Notes under the pieces: generated by a model
Told to the model about the DNA's origin: nothing
Database searches by the model: none
The model's input: only the letters and a program-made list of their open reading frames with translations
In this document: positions 62,071 to 64,000 of the stretch, piece after piece
Layout: every line of letters begins with the position of its first letter
How positions within the stretch are numbered: position 1 is the first letter of the stretch
Made by a program: the position numbers and the translations under genes
Source: Flavobacteriaceae bacterium
GTDB taxonomy: Bacteria; Bacteroidota; Bacteroidia; Flavobacteriales; Flavobacteriaceae
Length of the DNA stretch: 64,000 bases
Reading direction: 5' to 3'
Assembly: GCA_028279515.1 (NCBI GenBank)
Contig: JANQNQ010000004.1
Location: 186,001 to 250,000 of the forward strand

Positions 62071-64000
62071 ATGAATCGTTTTTACATACTTGTTATCTGC
62101 ACTTTTGGGATTTACTTTCTGAGTAGTTCCCCGCTCTTCGGACAAAAGAAGTACCCTTTTTCTAGTGATATCGAAAAGAGAGAGATCAATGCCTCTGGGC
62201 TTGGTCAAGGTTATGACGTGCGTTTCATTGACCCCCTAAACCTTCGGAAAGTAACACTACGCTCAGGACACCGCGCCCAAATAATTCGGCTAAATAGAGA
62301 TCATTCTCGCCCTGTGATCATGTACCGAAAAAAGTATGTGAAACCCAAAGGAGTTACATTCATAAGAAACAAGAAACGTGATGACGTACTACGAAATCAG
62401 TACATTACTTCGGCCAGTGACTTTGAGAAGACCTTACTTTCTGACACCTACCTCCAGATTGCATCTGATAGTATAGGGAACGCTCGTGAAATTGAAGCTT
62501 TTACCACCGATGCCTTTGTTGAAAATGGCGATGCGATGTACGTGTACAGTACCATGAATCACTTAGAATATTCATTGGACTTGTCGACAAACGTAGCCTA
62601 TCATCAAAGGGATATTAATTCAGATTTCATAAACGACCTTGCACGTGTAGGTAGAGATATTTCTGCGGAAGGCTTTTTGTATCGCTACGGAACACATCTA
62701 GCTACAAAAGCCTATTACGGAGGCAATTTGATCCTCAGAAATACAGTGACAAAAAAAGCATATGAGCACAGTTCACTTTCCAAACAAGAGTTTAAACGAA
62801 CTATTAAAGGTCAGATTGAAAAGACACTGGAATTGTCATTGACCGGAGAAGGGCAGGACCCTATATATCCTGTGGCTTTGATACGTTCTAACGATTTTAG
62901 TGTTCCTAGAAACGCTGCAAATGACCTGTCCCTTTGGAAAAAACAGATTCGAAAGCGCCCAGAATTGGTACGCGCTAAGTTACAACGGATCACCTCTTTT
63001 ATGAATAAGAAGATGTTTCCTTCTGTGTATGACCTAGCCTATAAAAGACATCTTTTGGATTCTGTGATAAACAGGTATGAAGAGGAAGCCAAATCCCAAC
63101 GCGCAGCTTCTGCAGAAAATAATTTCTTTGAAAAGAAACCCTTGAAATTTAGGCTGCGTGCCTCAAAGGTTGTGAAGCTCGATGCAGGAAAAGGAGATGG
63201 CTCACACGACTATGTAGGGCATTTGCTTATGGGATTTTTCAATGCTACAGGCGATATAATAAAAACACGTTCGCTATTCGGATATGATGAAACGGCCTCT
63301 GACGATTTGATAACCGATGAGACCGTCAATGTAAATAAAGTGCTCGAAGTAATGGTCGATCCAAAAGATTTCAAAAAAGGGTACATCAGCGTTTGGGATG
63401 ACGCCAAAAAACTGGTGCGAAGCAGAGAACGATCCACGCTTCGTATATCGGGTCCAAAGGAATCTCGTATTTATTTCAAAGAAGCCATGTCACAGCAAAT
63501 CGACAAGGAAATATTACTAAAGACCATAGACAATCATGTATTCAAAATAAACTATTCACTGACCTTGATAGACAATGAAGAGCCCTTTGACAATAGCAGT
63601 GCATTGATCAATGATATTATGGATTCGCAATTGGTGACGGCTGCCGCCACAGGAGATATTGACCTAGTGAGACAGTTGATTCAGGACGGTGCCAACGTCA
63701 ATGCTCGAGGTATTATAAGTGCAGCGATTGTTTCAAAGCAATCGGTCAAGGTAATCAATTGTCTATCAGATTACGGAGTTCCGATTACCAATGAAGACCT
63801 GGAAGCCGTATTCCATCCTGATTATTTCAACCCGGCCATTGCCGTGGCTTTGCTCGAAAGAGGGGCAAAACCCAAGAACAATATGATCTTTAAAGCGGTG
63901 GCTTTCAATGCGCCCAATGTGGTGTATGCCTTATTGCGAGAAGGGGCCAAACCCGTTAACAATGATCTGGACCTTGCTATCAAAAACGAGCGATACGAAA
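62071..64000 (+). CDS. Secreted MACPF-ankyrin protein (3' end outside window)
   Basis: The frame is open from ATG 62071 to the window end (643 codons). A signal peptide is seen (FYILVICTFGIYFLSSSPLF). The MACPF signature YRYGTHLATKAYYGG has Y206-G-T-H209 and the following GG, as in perforin-like proteins. Residues 330-515 form a second, unassigned part. From about residue 521 ankyrin-like repeats begin (TAAATGDIDLVRQLIQDGAN, VNARG, and AVALLERGAKPKNN). MACPF proteins form pores in membranes; in Bacteroidota some kill competing bacteria. Ankyrin repeats suggest binding of a protein target. The combined function is unknown. Confidence 0.82.
   Translation, partial: MNRFYILVICTFGIYFLSSSPLFGQKKYPFSSDIEKREINASGLGQGYDVRFIDPLNLRKVTLRSGHRAQIIRLNRDHSRPVIMYRKKYVKPKGVTFIRNKKRDDVLRNQYITSASDFEKTLLSDTYLQIASDSIGNAREIEAFTTDAFVENGDAMYVYSTMNHLEYSLDLSTNVAYHQRDINSDFINDLARVGRDISAEGFLYRYGTHLATKAYYGGNLILRNTVTKKAYEHSSLSKQEFKRTIKGQIEKTLELSLTGEGQDPIYPVALIRSNDFSVPRNAANDLSLWKKQIRKRPELVRAKLQRITSFMNKKMFPSVYDLAYKRHLLDSVINRYEEEAKSQRAASAENNFFEKKPLKFRLRASKVVKLDAGKGDGSHDYVGHLLMGFFNATGDIIKTRSLFGYDETASDDLITDETVNVNKVLEVMVDPKDFKKGYISVWDDAKKLVRSRERSTLRISGPKESRIYFKEAMSQQIDKEILLKTIDNHVFKINYSLTLIDNEEPFDNSSALINDIMDSQLVTAAATGDIDLVRQLIQDGANVNARGIISAAIVSKQSVKVINCLSDYGVPITNEDLEAVFHPDYFNPAIAVALLERGAKPKNNMIFKAVAFNAPNVVYALLREGAKPVNNDLDLAIKNERYE

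Overview
The window looks like a chromosomal segment of a marine-type member of the Bacteroidota, most likely Flavobacteriia. This rests on promoters of the TTTG / TAnnTTTG type, the lack of Shine-Dalgarno sites, PKD and FN3-like secreted proteins, a long class II ketol-acid reductoisomerase, a leuACDB order and a short LeuA. No rRNA, tRNA, integrase, transposase or CRISPR array was seen, so genus-level placement is not possible.

Region 1 (about 0.6-34.1 kb, minus strand) is a complete extracellular contractile injection system (eCIS, the family of Afp, PVC, MACs and AlgoCIS). In transcription order it encodes: a DUF4255 tube terminator, an unknown 274-aa protein, one sheath, two tube proteins, a 52-aa DUF5908 protein, a LysM baseplate protein, a VgrG-like spike, a PAAR tip, a gp25-like protein, two large wedge proteins (gp6/baseplate J-like and gp7/Afp12-like), a 1478-aa PKD/Ig-containing protein at the Afp13 position, a tape measure protein, and four cargo candidates. 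The cargo candidates are a degenerate M35-like peptidase, a DUF4157 plus M35-like peptidase, a DUF4157 plus NlpC/P60-like protein, and a 1717-aa DUF4157 protein with membrane segments and a PD-(D/E)XK-like C-terminus. Then come four small unknown genes (possible immunity or accessory genes), the Afp15-type AAA+ ATPase and one more unknown gene. Two promoters in this locus carry the same 15-bp element (TAGGGGAAAAATCCC) 43-44 bp upstream of the -7 box.

Region 2 (34.4-37.0 kb, plus strand) is divergent from the eCIS: a small exported or lipoprotein-like protein, a polytopic membrane protein, a NarL-type sensor kinase without its own sensor domain, and a LuxR-type response regulator. The last three overlap or abut as one operon and are the natural candidate regulators of the eCIS.

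Region 3 (37.1-43.5 kb) holds a 5-oxoprolinase set (pxpA, pxpB, pxpC) behind an NRAMP-related transporter that lacks the usual metal-binding residues. On the opposite strand are a membrane protein, a nitroreductase and an aldehyde dehydrogenase.

Region 4 (43.7-57.1 kb) is branched-chain amino acid synthesis: ilvD-ilvB-ilvN-ilvC-ilvA on the plus strand, gapN, then leuACDB on the minus strand. The ilv operon is preceded by a previously unlisted 20-residue leader peptide very rich in Ile and Val, followed by mutually exclusive hairpins and an intrinsic terminator, i.e. a transcription attenuator.

Region 5 (57.3-64 kb) has a conserved helical-repeat protein, an EamA transporter, an RluA-type pseudouridine synthase, panB, a small NTF2-like secreted protein and, running off the end, a secreted MACPF-ankyrin protein. 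Two copies of a structured intergenic repeat sit between ilvN and ilvC and between rluA and panB.
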